Below, one piece after another: positions 1 through 7,839 of a DNA stretch of 64,000 nucleotides. Numbering within the stretch: the stretch's first letter is position 1; the number at the start of each line of letters is the position of its first letter. Below the pieces are notes generated by a model, which worked only from the letters and a program-made list of their open reading frames with translations, did not search any database and was not told the origin of the DNA. Origin of the DNA: Isosphaeraceae bacterium EP7. Lineage in GTDB: Bacteria > Planctomycetota > Planctomycetia > Isosphaerales > Isosphaeraceae. Both the position numbers and the translations under genes were made by a program. The stretch covers positions 1,251,174-1,315,173 of the forward strand of contig CP151667.1 in assembly GCA_038400315.1 (NCBI GenBank), in the 5' to 3' direction.

Positions 1-917
1 GGAGCTTCCCGTTGGGCAATTCGCTGAATGTTCAGGGGGACACCCCGGGAGACCTCGCCCTCTGGAATTCCTGGAGCACCCAGGGCATGCTGCTGAGCTA
101 CTTGGAGCAGACGCCGCTATACAACTCGATCAATTTCAACTTCGGGCCCTACCCCACCGGCCCATTTAGCAACCTTAATTCGACCTCCAGCAACACGGTC
201 CTGAACACCTTCCTCTGCCCCTCCGACCCGAACTCGGGCGCGGGCAAGGCCGGATCCGGCGGCAACATCAACAATTACGCCGCTTCCTTCGGCGCGACCA
301 CGACCAATGGCTCCGGCTGGGAGGACTCCGCAACGCCGCGTAATCACCAGACCGCCACGGGCAGCTCGGGCATGTTCACCTTCTCCCAAGCCTACGGGGT
401 GCAGGACTGCACCGACGGGACCTCGAACACGCTCGCCTTCGCCGAGTGGCTGGTGGGCGACGGACGCCAGTCGGCGGGGAGCAAGTATCGCGGCAACATG
501 GAGATGGGCGACACGTCGCCGGGCACCGGGTACCTCAACGCCCTCGGCAACCTCGTCCAGGTGCAGTCGAACATCGCGACCTGCCGCACCAAGTTCCAGA
601 ACGAGCCGAACACCGCCGACAGCACCATCTCCGATCTCAAGGGCTGGCGCTGGGCGCTGGGCTGCTACGGCTTCGGCTCGTTCAACACCGTCCAGATTCC
701 CAACGACACCGTCGGTGGCTGCCGGACCGGCTCGGGCCCGCAGGCGTGGGCTGACGGCGGATGGGCCGTCGGGGCGTCGAGCTCGCACCCGGGGGGCATC
801 AACACGCTGTTCGCCGACGGGAGCTGCAAATTTGTCAAGAGCACCATTAACCATGCGACCTGGATGTCGATCGGGACGAGGAGCGGTGGCGAGATCGTCA
901 GCTCCGACGCCTATTGA
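1..917 (+). CDS. DUF1559 family protein, C-terminal part (5' end outside window)
   Basis: The reading frame is already open at the left edge, so the N-terminus (normally a type IV pilin-like methylation helix) is missing. What remains, about 300 residues, is the DUF1559 C-terminal body found in large paralogous families in planctomycetes. The end carries the family's H-X9-DG signature: a His-Pro-Gly-Gly followed by FADGS near 783-825. Several conserved segments are visible, such as NTFLCPSDP and DGTSNTLAFAEW. These proteins are pilin-like exported or surface proteins whose precise role is not established. A strong palindromic terminator follows 38 bp after the stop. Family assignment is firm; function is not. 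Confidence 0.9.
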   Translation, partial: SFPLGNSLNVQGDTPGDLALWNSWSTQGMLLSYLEQTPLYNSINFNFGPYPTGPFSNLNSTSSNTVLNTFLCPSDPNSGAGKAGSGGNINNYAASFGATTTNGSGWEDSATPRNHQTATGSSGMFTFSQAYGVQDCTDGTSNTLAFAEWLVGDGRQSAGSKYRGNMEMGDTSPGTGYLNALGNLVQVQSNIATCRTKFQNEPNTADSTISDLKGWRWALGCYGFGSFNTVQIPNDTVGGCRTGSGPQAWADGGWAVGASSSHPGGINTLFADGSCKFVKSTINHATWMSIGTRSGGEIVSSDAY

Positions 918-954
918 TCCCCCCACGCGATCCTCCGCCGGATGATCGAAGAAG

Positions 955-996
955 AAGACCGCCGCCGATCGGGGTACCCCGATCGGCGGCGGTCTT
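955..996. terminator. 42-bp perfect palindrome, probable bidirectional terminator
   Basis: The 42 bases form a perfect palindrome (21 bp per arm, centre GGTACC). The folded RNA starts AAGACC and ends GGTCTT, so either strand ends in a short U-run. It lies between the rightward DUF1559 gene and a leftward membrane protein gene, as expected for a shared terminator. Confidence 0.8.
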
Positions 997-1018
997 TCGC
1001 GTCCCCCGGACGCCCCGA

Positions 1019-1879
1019 TCAGCCCGAAACCCCCGACTCCAGCCCGCCGTCTCGCGCGGGCGTCGGCCTGTCCCCGGCGCCGCGTTGCCCTGTCGACGAG
1101 GCGACCGACCCGGCGAGCCCGCCGACCAGGAGCCGGGCTATGAGCCGGGTGTACCAGGCCGAAGAGAGGGGGCTGGTCGTCCTGTCACTCGGGAACAGCA
1201 TGAGGCCTAGGATCTCGTAGAGGACGGCGCCGATCGCCGCCCCGATCAGGCCCCCCAGGGCGGCATTCACCAGGCGCGACCGGCCCGCCTCCAGGCCGAC
1301 CCCCAGCGCGATCCCGCCCGCGACCCCACAGGCCGACCAGATCCCGGCGTGGACCAGCATCGGAAGGATCACCGCGTGCGACATCTCCTCCGGGGATCGG
1401 CTCAGGGCCCGGTCGTAGGCCGGTAGGATCACCAGGGACGAACCGCCGCCGAGCACCAGGCCGAGCATCAGCCCCAGGGCCCCCGCCCGGATCCCCCCGC
1501 GGGTCGAGCCCCGGGCGAGCCCGCCCGCCACCCCCAGCGCCAGGCCGAGGGCCCCGCCGAGCAGGGCGAACGCCAGGGTCGCGTTCCTTGAATCCGCCAG
1601 GACCTGGTCCTCGAATTTCGCCTTGAGCAGGGTCTGACCCATCATCTCGTACTGGAAAAGCGGCGGCTTGAATGCGTACAGCACGCCCTCGCCTACGAGC
1701 CAGGAGGCGAACCCCGCGAGCAGGCCGGCCCCCAGGGCCATCGCGGCGAGCGGCAAGCTTCGCGGCGGCGGAGACCCCGGTTGGGCGGGCTCTAGTTGGC
1801 CCTCGAAACGTCCTCCCTCGGGGGCGCTGGTCGTGGCAGGCAATGCTTCCGGCTTCTTCGGATCGTCTGAAGATTCCAT
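1019..1879 (-). CDS. hypothetical multi-pass membrane protein
   Basis: The product is 286 residues, with a polar Pro/Glu-rich N-terminal 40 residues followed by about six hydrophobic Gly/Ala-rich segments (roughly residues 44-66, 102-122, 132-155, 174-198, 207-230 and 250-262). A periplasmic or cytoplasmic loop of about 35 residues separates the first two. I do not recognise a family; Gly-zipper-rich helices suggest packing inside the membrane rather than a transport pore, but this is inference. Third codon positions are strongly G/C, supporting a real gene. It converges on the DUF1559 gene across the palindromic terminator. Confidence 0.7.
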   Translation of the reverse strand: MESSDDPKKPEALPATTSAPEGGRFEGQLEPAQPGSPPPRSLPLAAMALGAGLLAGFASWLVGEGVLYAFKPPLFQYEMMGQTLLKAKFEDQVLADSRNATLAFALLGGALGLALGVAGGLARGSTRGGIRAGALGLMLGLVLGGGSSLVILPAYDRALSRSPEEMSHAVILPMLVHAGIWSACGVAGGIALGVGLEAGRSRLVNAALGGLIGAAIGAVLYEILGLMLFPSDRTTSPLSSAWYTRLIARLLVGGLAGSVASSTGQRGAGDRPTPARDGGLESGVSG

Positions 1880-2193
1880 GGATGCCCTCGCTAACCGCGC
1901 CGAAGCCTTCGCGATCGACGTCGGTCGGGGCCTCGATAAGATGTGAGTTGAAAGGATAATCCAGATTACACGCGATCTCCGCCGTTTGCCATTCCGATCG
2001 TCCCGGCCAGCGGGGCAAAATCAGGTCCAATTCCGCCCCGGTATGTCCATCTTCTCGGACATGCAAGGACTTGCAGGCAATCCGGGAATGATCCGAATGT
2101 CATTAAGGACCGGCTAGGAAACAACTTTCCGAAGTGGCGACCTGGCTTTACGATCGTAGTTCGAGACACTCGCCAGGCTACGGATCGGTGCTC
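1880..2193. other. intergenic region with no recognisable gene
   Basis: About 310 bp separates the membrane protein start from the ISAzo13 remnant. It is somewhat less GC-rich than its surroundings. It should contain the promoter of the leftward membrane protein gene, but I see no clear promoter, RNA or coding region. The left end of the mobile region could lie here. Confidence 0.4.
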
Positions 2194-2952
2194 ATGACAT
2201 TCGGCTTCGAGATCGCCCACTCGATGCGGATGTTCTACGACTCGCTCTCGGAGAAGGACCGCCGACGCTACGCCGCCATCGAGGCGGCCAAGCTCGGCTA
2301 CGGCGGCACCCAGGTCATCGCCGACCTCCTGGAGTGCGACCCGAAGACGATCCGCCAGGGCAAAGAAGACCTCGCCCATCTGCCTGACGACCTCGACGGT
2401 CGCATCCGGATATAGGGGGCGGTCGGAAGGCCGACCTCGATACGACGCCCGAGTTGAACGAGAACTTCCGGCAGTTCCTCGACGACCACACGGCGGGCGA
2501 CCCCATGCACGAGGACGTCCGCTGGACCGACCTCACCCAGGGGCGGGTCGCCGAGGGACTGGCCGAGGCCGGGACGCCCGTCAGCGTCCCGGTTGTCAAG
2601 CAGCTCCTCCACCGCCACGGCTTCCGCCGCCGCAAGGCGCAGAAGTCCACGGCGATGGGGCATCATCCGAGTGGCGCACTACCCGCCGTACTGCTCGAAA
2701 TACAACCCGATCGAGCACCGGCTGTTCCCGCACGTGAGCCGGGCGTGTCAGGGTGTGAACTTCGAGAGCGTCGGGTTGGTCAAGTCGTTGATCGAGCGAG
2801 TCGAGACGAAGTCGGGCCTCTGGGTATCGGTCGAGTTGCAGGTGAAGTATGACGAGATCAAGCGGAAGGTCGCCGAGGGTTTCAGGGAAGCGATGAAGAT
2901 CATCTTCGACCCGATCATGCCACGGTGGGATTATCATGTGAGCCAAGGCTGA
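2194..2952 (+). pseudogene. decayed ISAzo13-family transposase
   Basis: Three pieces in two frames read as one damaged ISAzo13-type transposase. Residues from 2194 (SLSEKDRRRYAAIEAAKLG, then LLECDPKTIRQG) match the family N-terminal HTH region. The frame changes between about 2412 and 2454, and the next part carries the LTQGRVAEGL and KQLLHRHGFRRRKAQKS stretches. At about 2655-2665 the sequence jumps to the family C-terminal motif RVAHYPPYCSKYNPIEHRL and on to a stop at 2952. The central catalytic segment of about 200 residues between those motifs is missing, so it cannot be an active transposase. No terminal repeats were identified. It is a fossil insertion. Confidence 0.85.
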
Positions 2953-2994
2953 TCACTCGATTCGGAAGGTTATTCTCTCGCCGATCATAAGCTA

Positions 2995-3242
2995 GTAATA
3001 CAGTTACACTTCGCGTTTTGACGCAAGTAATTCAGATCGTTCCGTTTGCGGCTCGGATTGGGTTGAGCCATCGCACTCGTCCCAAGTCGCTTCCCCCGGT
3101 CACGGAATTCACTTCCCTGCGGAATGCCCCGCCCGCTACTCCGCACGACCGGTCGGCCCCGGCCGGACGTGCGGGTGGGCGTGAATCGCAAATGAATGGC
3201 CTATCATCGCTTGGGGCAAAGTGCGAAGTGCAACTGTAGTAC
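2995..3242. mobile_element. MITE-like element with 26-28 bp inverted repeats
   Basis: A 248-bp stretch is bounded by imperfect inverted repeats: 2993-3020 and 3217-3244 match at 24 of 28 positions when one is reverse-complemented (outer sequence TAGTA-TACAGTT-CACTTCGC). The flanking TA on both sides (2993-2994, 3243-3244) fits a TA target duplication as in IS630/Tc1-type transposons. The interior encodes nothing convincing. This is the architecture of a non-autonomous MITE. No matching autonomous partner is seen in the window; the two IS630 elements here have different ends. Confidence 0.6.
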
Positions 3243-3244
3243 TA

Positions 3245-4198
3245 GGCTCTGTCGGAAAACCGTCATCCAGAGCACAGACGTAGATAGCGTTGGATGAATG
3301 CCATCTTGATCATGCCACCGAAGTTCTTCGCCGTCTTCTCGAACCGCGAGAACACTCGCCGACACTCCTTCAGCCGGCCGATCAGGTTCTCCACGATGCT
3401 CCGCCGCCGGTAGGCGTCCTTGTCGAACTCCACCGGGCGAGCCGAGCGGTCCTCGCCCTCCTTCGACGGGATCACCGGCGTGGTTCCCATCTCGATCAAG
3501 TACTCGTCGATCCAGTCGGCCCGATACCCCTTGTCGCCGGCCAGGGCGACCGGCCACGCGATCGGCTCGCCGTCGCCATCGACGACCCTCTCCTCGGCTC
3601 CCTCCAGGGGTGGGACCAGGCCGGTCGTCTCGTGGGCCTGCCCGGGCGTCAGATGGAAGTCCAAGGGATGGCCATGGCCGTCGCACAGCTGATGGATCTT
3701 GGTCGAGAACCCCCCTTGGGAACGCCCCAGGGCGTGATCGGCGGGCTCCTCGGGATCTTCGCCCTTGCCGCCCCCGCCGGCACATCGGGCGGCACGGATG
3801 ACGGTGCCGTCGATGCACCACGACTCGCGGTCGACCAGGCCCGCGTCGATGGCTGCCGATCGCAATCGGGAGAGAATCGCGTCGAGCGTCCCGTCGCCGT
3901 TCCGGGTGTCGAAGAGGTCCCAGACGTTCGCCCAAGGCCCGAGCTCCGTAGCCAGGTCGCGCCAGGGGGCTCCTGTGCGGAGGACCCAGAGGACTCCGTC
4001 GAGGATCTCGCGACGATCCCGCCTGGGACGGCCCGTGCGAGAGGGCGGGGGAAAGAGGTCCTGGACGAGCTCCCATTGTTGATCGTTGAGTCGGTGCCGC
4101 ACCATTTTGAAGCCGCCTCGTTGATGTGTGTCTCCGTACACACAATCCTGGGAGGCAGGTCAATCGTCGCGAGATAAGGGCGGTTTTCCGACATAGCC
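3245..4198 (-). mobile_element. IS5-family insertion sequence
   Basis: The element is about 954 bp with 18-bp terminal inverted repeats. The left end 3245-3262 begins GGCTCTGTCGGAAAACCG and the right end 4181-4198 is its complement with one mismatch. A TA is present on both sides (3243-3244 and 4199-4200), consistent with a short target duplication. The left TA coincides with the edge of the MITE-like element. It holds one transposase gene. Confidence 0.85.
3263..4105 (-). CDS. IS5-family transposase (DDE)
   Basis: The gene encodes a 280-residue DDE transposase from a start at 4105, which reads MVRHRLNDQQWELVQDLFP after GAGGCGG as ribosome binding site. A GTG at 4141 would add 12 residues. 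The N-terminal DUF4096-type domain (VLWVLRTGAPWRDL) is followed by the catalytic core: Asp in CIDGTVIRAA, Asp in LAGDKGYRADW, and Glu in the RSIVENLIGRLKECRRV signature. Unlike many IS427-group members, the whole protein is in one frame, so no frameshift is needed. It appears intact and possibly active. Its stop codon sits immediately inside the left inverted repeat. Confidence 0.9.
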   Translation of the reverse strand: MVRHRLNDQQWELVQDLFPPPSRTGRPRRDRREILDGVLWVLRTGAPWRDLATELGPWANVWDLFDTRNGDGTLDAILSRLRSAAIDAGLVDRESWCIDGTVIRAARCAGGGGKGEDPEEPADHALGRSQGGFSTKIHQLCDGHGHPLDFHLTPGQAHETTGLVPPLEGAEERVVDGDGEPIAWPVALAGDKGYRADWIDEYLIEMGTTPVIPSKEGEDRSARPVEFDKDAYRRRSIVENLIGRLKECRRVFSRFEKTAKNFGGMIKMAFIQRYLRLCSG

Positions 4199-4301
4199 TA
4201 GTCTGGTTCAATTCCGATAGCCCGGTCCGACGAGGCTTCCGACGTGTTAATTCTGCGACAGTACCTCGGCTCCCGAAAATTGACGATGGCTAAAGAAAAA
4301 G

Positions 4302-4333
4302 CCCCGGACCACGGCCGAAGCCGTGGCTCGGGG
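4302..4333 (-). terminator. rho-independent terminator for the small leftward genes
   Basis: Read leftward, a 14-bp stem with two mismatched positions and a TTCG tetraloop (CCCCGAGCCACGGC / GCCGTGGTCCGGGG) is followed by CTTTTTCTTT. This is a classical terminator. It lies 17 bp past the stop of the small membrane protein gene. Confidence 0.85.
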
Positions 4334-4349
4334 TCATCGCCGGCCTGAG

Positions 4350-4520
4350 TCATCGTCGCCGGCGTGCCGGTCGGATCTCGCCGCCGGCCAGGCAGGCGGC
4401 GAGCATCGCGACGAAGGCCAGCATGCCGATCCCCAAGCTCGAGGACATCAGGCCGATCAGCGATGACAGCAGGAGGCAGTCGTTGACGTAGGCGGCGTTC
4501 GGCTTGGTGCGGGCGCTCAC
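4350..4520 (-). CDS. small (56-residue) membrane protein of the mobile region
   Basis: A GTG start at 4520 is preceded by GGGAGGAAG at good spacing, and the frame encodes 56 residues ending at 4350. The N-terminal dozen residues are polar (SARTKPNAAYVNDC). The rest is largely one hydrophobic stretch (LLLSSLIGLMSSSLGIGML-AFVAMLAACLA) that could span the membrane once or twice, with a basic RRRR tail. A good terminator follows at once, supporting a real transcription unit. I do not recognise the family. The neighbour upstream on the same strand is a decayed gene, so both probably belong to the integrated element. The gene is too short for standard ORF cut-offs. Confidence 0.6.
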   Translation of the reverse strand: MSARTKPNAAYVNDCLLLSSLIGLMSSSLGIGMLAFVAMLAACLAGGEIRPARRRR

Positions 4521-4569
4521 GGTCTTCCTCCCGGTGCGAGGTGTGGCCGATGGATCGGGGTCGTGCCGC

Positions 4570-4995
4570 TCAGGAGGAGATCGCCGGCAGGGCCTGGAGC
4601 TCGTCGATCAGCCGGCCGGCCTCGGCGTGCGTGAGACCATCCGGCTCGTCGTCCCCCGACCAGTCGGCGACGAGCCGGCGGAGGTCGATTCTGCGACGGC
4701 CGCAGAGGACGCTCAGGGCGCGGAGCTAGGCGGGGGAAGTCGGGCGACGCGGGGGCGCCTCGTCTTCGTCCTGGCGAGTGATCCCGTCGTCAGGAGCGTC
4801 GGCCGGATCCGGTCGGCTGACGGTGGTGGTCGAGCTCCTCCGAGACGGCCCGCTCGCAGGCGGCGAACGCGGCGCGGGCCCGGCGGACTAGGTCGTCAGA
4901 TTCAAGGCCAGCGGAGAGCTCAAATTGGATTTCAGGGAGCCGTCGTTGGTCAGGCCGACCTTCTTGCTCAGGCCGACGGACTGGGTCGGGGGCAT
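4570..4995 (-). pseudogene. decayed gene of the integrated element
   Basis: From an ATG at 4995 with GGAG upstream, the frame reads MPPTQSVGLSKKVGLTNDGS, then is broken. A one-base shift near the Gly-Ser-Leu codons restores EIQFELSAGLESDDL-VRRARAAFAACERAVSEEL. A second shift near 4795 leads to an acidic linker, and an in-frame TAG near 4725 (one base from CAG, Gln) precedes LRALSVLCGRRRIDLRRLV and LTHAEAGRLIDELQ. The final part resembles the short helical motif at the C-terminus of several phage and plasmid recombination or ssDNA-handling proteins. At least two frameshifts and one nonsense change show it is inactive. I cannot assign an exact family. Confidence 0.65.
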
Positions 4996-5565
4996 GGCGA
5001 AACTCCGGGGTGTTCGATGGGTGAGGCAGGGGACTCGGAGATCAAGGGCGTGGCGGCCGGGACGGCACTCGAACCCCATGGCTCGGCTTCGCCGCGAAAT
5101 CGTGCAAAGGGCGTCGGCCCGCAGGCTGATCAAAACGGCCTCGTTTCCTTGCCGAAAGGAAGCTGGAGAGGGTGTAGTTTGGGGGCGGACGGGCCAAGAA
5201 GTTCCGGACCCGAATCCGCTGCCGATTGCCGGCAATCGGTGGAAACTTTGGGCTCGCCTGGAAACTAAGGTCGGTTACCGACCGGCGAAATCGGCTCGTG
5301 AGGCCGCGGGTTTGCCCGTGTAGCTCTCTCGACGAGGACAGCCTGCGGGGCAGGATCGGCGACGCGGCGATCGAGCCGGGATCGGGTCACGATCAGGTTC
5401 CTTGATAGTTGGGGATGCGACCCGACGCCTGGGAGCCCGGCGGCCCGGGTAGTCGCCGGGGCGGGTTACTTCGCGGATGGATCGCTGCGTCTTTTGACGA
5501 CGGGGCGGCCCGAGCGACCGCCGTTCGGGCCGCGGCAGGTGGCCCCCTGGCCGGGCGGATGGGAA
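4996..5565. other. 570-bp gap with no supported gene
   Basis: This holds the leader of the decayed gene, including its GGAG ribosome binding site just upstream of 4995. A 9-bp stem (5505-5513 with 5525-5533) lies downstream of the small protein gene ending at 5566. Short open frames here have no recognisable motif. I see no tRNA or other RNA; one T-loop-like string near 5065 lacks the rest of a tRNA. Confidence 0.4.
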
Positions 5566-5829
5566 TCATCCGCCGGCACCGATCCGGTGAGTTGAGAGCC
5601 GGGCAACCTCGGCCCTGATCGCCTCGCCACGGAGGATGAAGGGGACAAGGATCGGCCCGCGGTCGGCCGTCCAGGGGCCGGCGTCGTCGGGCTCGAGGCG
5701 GCTGGCACGGCGGATTTGCAGGGGGCCCAGGGCGGCCGGGTCGATCACCTCGGCGTAGATCGCCCGCACCGTGCCCGGCGACTTGCCGGCGGGGCGTGAG
5801 GCCCGTAGGCCGTTCGGGGGATGGATCAC
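5566..5829 (-). CDS. small conserved planctomycete protein (87 aa)
   Basis: A GTG start at 5829 follows GAGGA at 8 bases. The 87-residue product has a basic N-terminus, a VRAIYAEVIDPAALGPLQIRRASRLEPDD core, then GPWTADRGPILVPFILRGEAIRAEVARL. To my recollection this pattern (a short beta-strand segment, a W-A-D motif, then G-P-F and an A-L-A-E-V-A-W-L-like helix) recurs in small planctomycete proteins, often in variable regions; no function is known to me. It sits directly beside an IS630 element inside the mobile region. The codon pattern is typical of the genome. Confidence 0.6.
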   Translation of the reverse strand: MIHPPNGLRASRPAGKSPGTVRAIYAEVIDPAALGPLQIRRASRLEPDDAGPWTADRGPILVPFILRGEAIRAEVARLSTHRIGAGG

Positions 5830-5908
5830 GTGCGGGGTCCTCGAGCTTATTGATGTTCAGGTAGCCCGGTACTTGTCACGCCCGTCGGATCGACTGTCGC
5901 ATTCGGGG

Positions 5909-6951
5909 ATGAAACCCCGGGGATCCGCCGCCGAACTGGAAGCCCGACGCCGACTGGCCGTCACCCGCGTCAACGAGGGCTGGAAGCAGAAGGATGTCGC
6001 CGCGTTCCTGGGCGTCTCGCTCAAGGCCGTCGGCAAGTGGATGGCCGCCTATCGCGCCTCCGGCGACGGCGGCCTGGCGGGCAAACCCCACCCGGGGCCC
6101 AAGCCGAAGCGATCGGGCCGCCAAGAGGCGGTGGTCCTCTCCTGGCTGGCCGCCAGCCCCGAGGCCCTCGGCTTCAAGACCCGGCTCTGGACGACGCGGA
6201 GGCTGGCCGAGGTGATCGCCAAGCGGTACGGCGTCCGCTTCAACTCCAACGACCTGGCCGCGTGGCTGACGGCACGCGGCCAGTCACCGCAGAAGCCCGC
6301 GGTGGTGGCGGTGGAACGCGACAACCCGGCCATCGCCCGCTGGGCCGCCGAGGACTGGCCGCGCCTGGAAAAAAAGCCCGGGACGAGCACGCCCACCTCG
6401 TCCTGATCGACGAGAGCGGGTTCTTCATCAACCCCACGGTGCGCCGGACCTGGGCCCCGGTGGGGCGGACGCCGGTGCTCACCGGGTTCGGCCGGCACCG
6501 CGACAAGGTCTCGACGATCGCCGCCATCAGCGTCGCCCCGGTCCGGCGGCGGGTGGGGCTCTACTGGCGGACCGACCCGGCGCATTCCATCGACGCGGCG
6601 GCAGTCGTGGCATTCCTGGGGGGCCTGCTGCGACACCTGCGGGGGCGGGTCATCGTGGTCTGGGATGGTGGGAGCAATCACAAGGGCCCGCTGATCCGGG
6701 CGTTCCTGTCCCGCTATCCTCGCCTGCATCAGGGGCGGCTGCCGGCCTACGCCCCGGACCTCAACCCGGTGGAGTTCATCTGGGGGCACCTGAAGCACGG
6801 CCTGATGGCCAACTTCGTGCCCACAGACGTGCACGACCTGGATCGAGTCATCAACGGCCATCTGGAGCGACTCGGTGGCCAGCCCGCGATGATCCGGTCG
6901 CAGTCGAGGGGATCGAAACTCCCCCTCCTCGGCAAGAACCTGGCCACCTGA
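5909..6951 (+). CDS. IS630 transposase A, made by -1 frameshift
   Basis: The first frame starts at ATG 5909 (MKPRGSAAELEARRRLAVTR) and encodes the HTH half (WKQKDVAAFLGVSLKAVGKW) to a stop near 6406. The second frame, one base back, encodes the DDE half: Asp in LVLIDESGFF, Asp in VVWDGGSNHKG, and Glu in PDLNPVEFIWGHLK, ending at 6951. The frames join at seven A (6369-6375) reading GAA AAA AAG, the canonical slippery heptamer A-AAA-AAG. A stem of 7-8 bp (6380-6387 with 6397-6404) begins a few bases downstream. Fused, the protein is about 347 residues, full length for the family. The frameshift is therefore likely programmed rather than damage. Confidence 0.8.
6370..6404 (+). promoter_or_regulatory. 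-1 frameshift signal (slippery A-AAA-AAG plus stem-loop)
   Basis: The heptamer A-AAA-AAG spans 6370-6376 in the zero frame of the HTH half. After a 4-base spacer, GGACGAG (6381-6387) pairs with CTCGTCC (6397-6403), with an additional G-U pair and a 9-base loop. Arrangement and frames fit -1 recoding as in dnaX and many insertion sequences. Confidence 0.65.
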
Positions 6952-6972
6952 TTGTCAATAGGAACCCACCCT

Positions 6973-7002
6973 CGGGGCCGGACGGAAGGTCCGTCGGCCC
7001 CG
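6973..7002. terminator. hairpin beyond IS630 A, possible terminator
   Basis: CGGGGCCG and ACGG (6973-6985, one bulged G) pair with CCGT and CGGCCCCG (6991-7002) across a 5-base loop. No U-tract is present on either side. It could end leftward transcription of the gene at 7130, about 130 bp away. Low confidence. Confidence 0.35.
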
Positions 7003-7129
7003 GGATCGCGAGCGGAACGGTCATGGGCGGGCCGGGGCCCCCTCGTCGTCGAGGAACTGCGGCAGGCGGCGCCCCGCCGCCCGGACGGGCATGGTGGCCC
7101 CCGCGCGGAGGAGGACGGGTGCGCGTGGT

Positions 7130-7837
7130 TCATCGGGAGTCCTCGATCCGTTCGCCGTCGTCCCGGGCGGCCACGGCGGCGGGCGACGTCCAACCCGGGG
7201 AGCCGGGGAAGGGGGCCGTGCCGCCGGCCTCGACGGAATGGGCGTCGGCGACTAGGAGCCCCTGGGCCACGAAGTTACCCGCGCCGGCGACCCCCAGGTG
7301 GAAGACCAGGCAGTCCTCGTGCGGCGCCGGCGCGTACGGCCGCGCCGACTTGATCGCCGTCTCTTCGGGCCATCCCCCTCCGGGTCGCTCCAGGCCCGAC
7401 CACGCCTCGCCGCAGGCCTCGACCCGCAGCTTGTAGCCGAGCATCGGCGGCACGTGCGGGCGGATCAGCTCGGACCAGCGGGCCAGGTTGCCCTGGCCCT
7501 TGTTGTTCGGCGTGCCGTCGCCGTTGCCCAGCGTCAGGATCGGGTAGACCCCGTTCTGCAGGTAGCGTCGCCAGGGCAGACCCGAGAGCCTGGATAGCTC
7601 CGCGGCCAGGCGGTCTACCTCCTCGGGCGCGAAGGCGTTGGTGTGGAAGCGGAAGGCGGAGATCCTCCGGGCCGCGTTGCTGTAGATGCAGCCGCCGTCG
7701 TCGCCGAACCAGATGCCCAAGCCGGGCCAGCCGGCCCTAGCGACGATTCCCGCCGGGGGCCGCTTCACGCGGCCGCCGTAGAACTCGGCGGCGCGGGCGG
7801 AGACCCGCGGGTGCGCCCGCGTGGTGAAGCGGCTGGT
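7130..7837 (-). pseudogene. unknown gene, main part, split by IS630 B
   Basis: The frame is open from the IS630 B junction at about 7837 down to a stop at 7130, encoding about 235 residues with genome-like codon use. A GTG at 7768 gives a possible internal restart (212 residues). Visible features are GIWFGDDGGCIYSNAARR near the start of the conserved part, LPWRRYLQNGVYPILTLGNG, and a PHEDCLVFHLGVAGAGNF segment; no known domain is recognised. The same frame continues on the far side of the IS at 8857-8894, so the insertion removed the natural start and promoter. It is probably cargo of the integrated element. Confidence 0.55.
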
Positions 7838-7839
7838 TA

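Larger units (their letters stand above)
5850..6958 (+). mobile_element. IS630-family insertion sequence A
   Basis: About 1.1 kb bounded by imperfect 28-30 bp inverted repeats: 5848-5877 and 6931-6960 agree at 23 of 30 positions (shared blocks TATTGA, TCAGGT, GCC, GGT, CTTG). TA dinucleotides at 5848-5849 and 6959-6960 fit the TA duplication characteristic of IS630. The transposase stop codon lies within the right repeat. Confidence 0.8.

Noticed and set aside
2995-3242. A small gene inside the MITE-like element (frame 3018-3239)
   Set aside because: It covers nearly the whole element including its repeat arms, has no ribosome binding site and no recognisable motif.
5040-5110. A possible tRNA or tRNA remnant near 5065 (T-loop-like GGTTCGAGT on the minus strand)
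   Set aside because: The T-stem does not pair and no anticodon or acceptor arm fits. It is the leader of the decayed gene starting at 4995.
4504-5268. A rightward 254-codon frame in the mobile region
   Set aside because: It is antisense to the small membrane gene start and the decayed gene, which have ribosome binding sites and recognisable sequence, and shows no domain.
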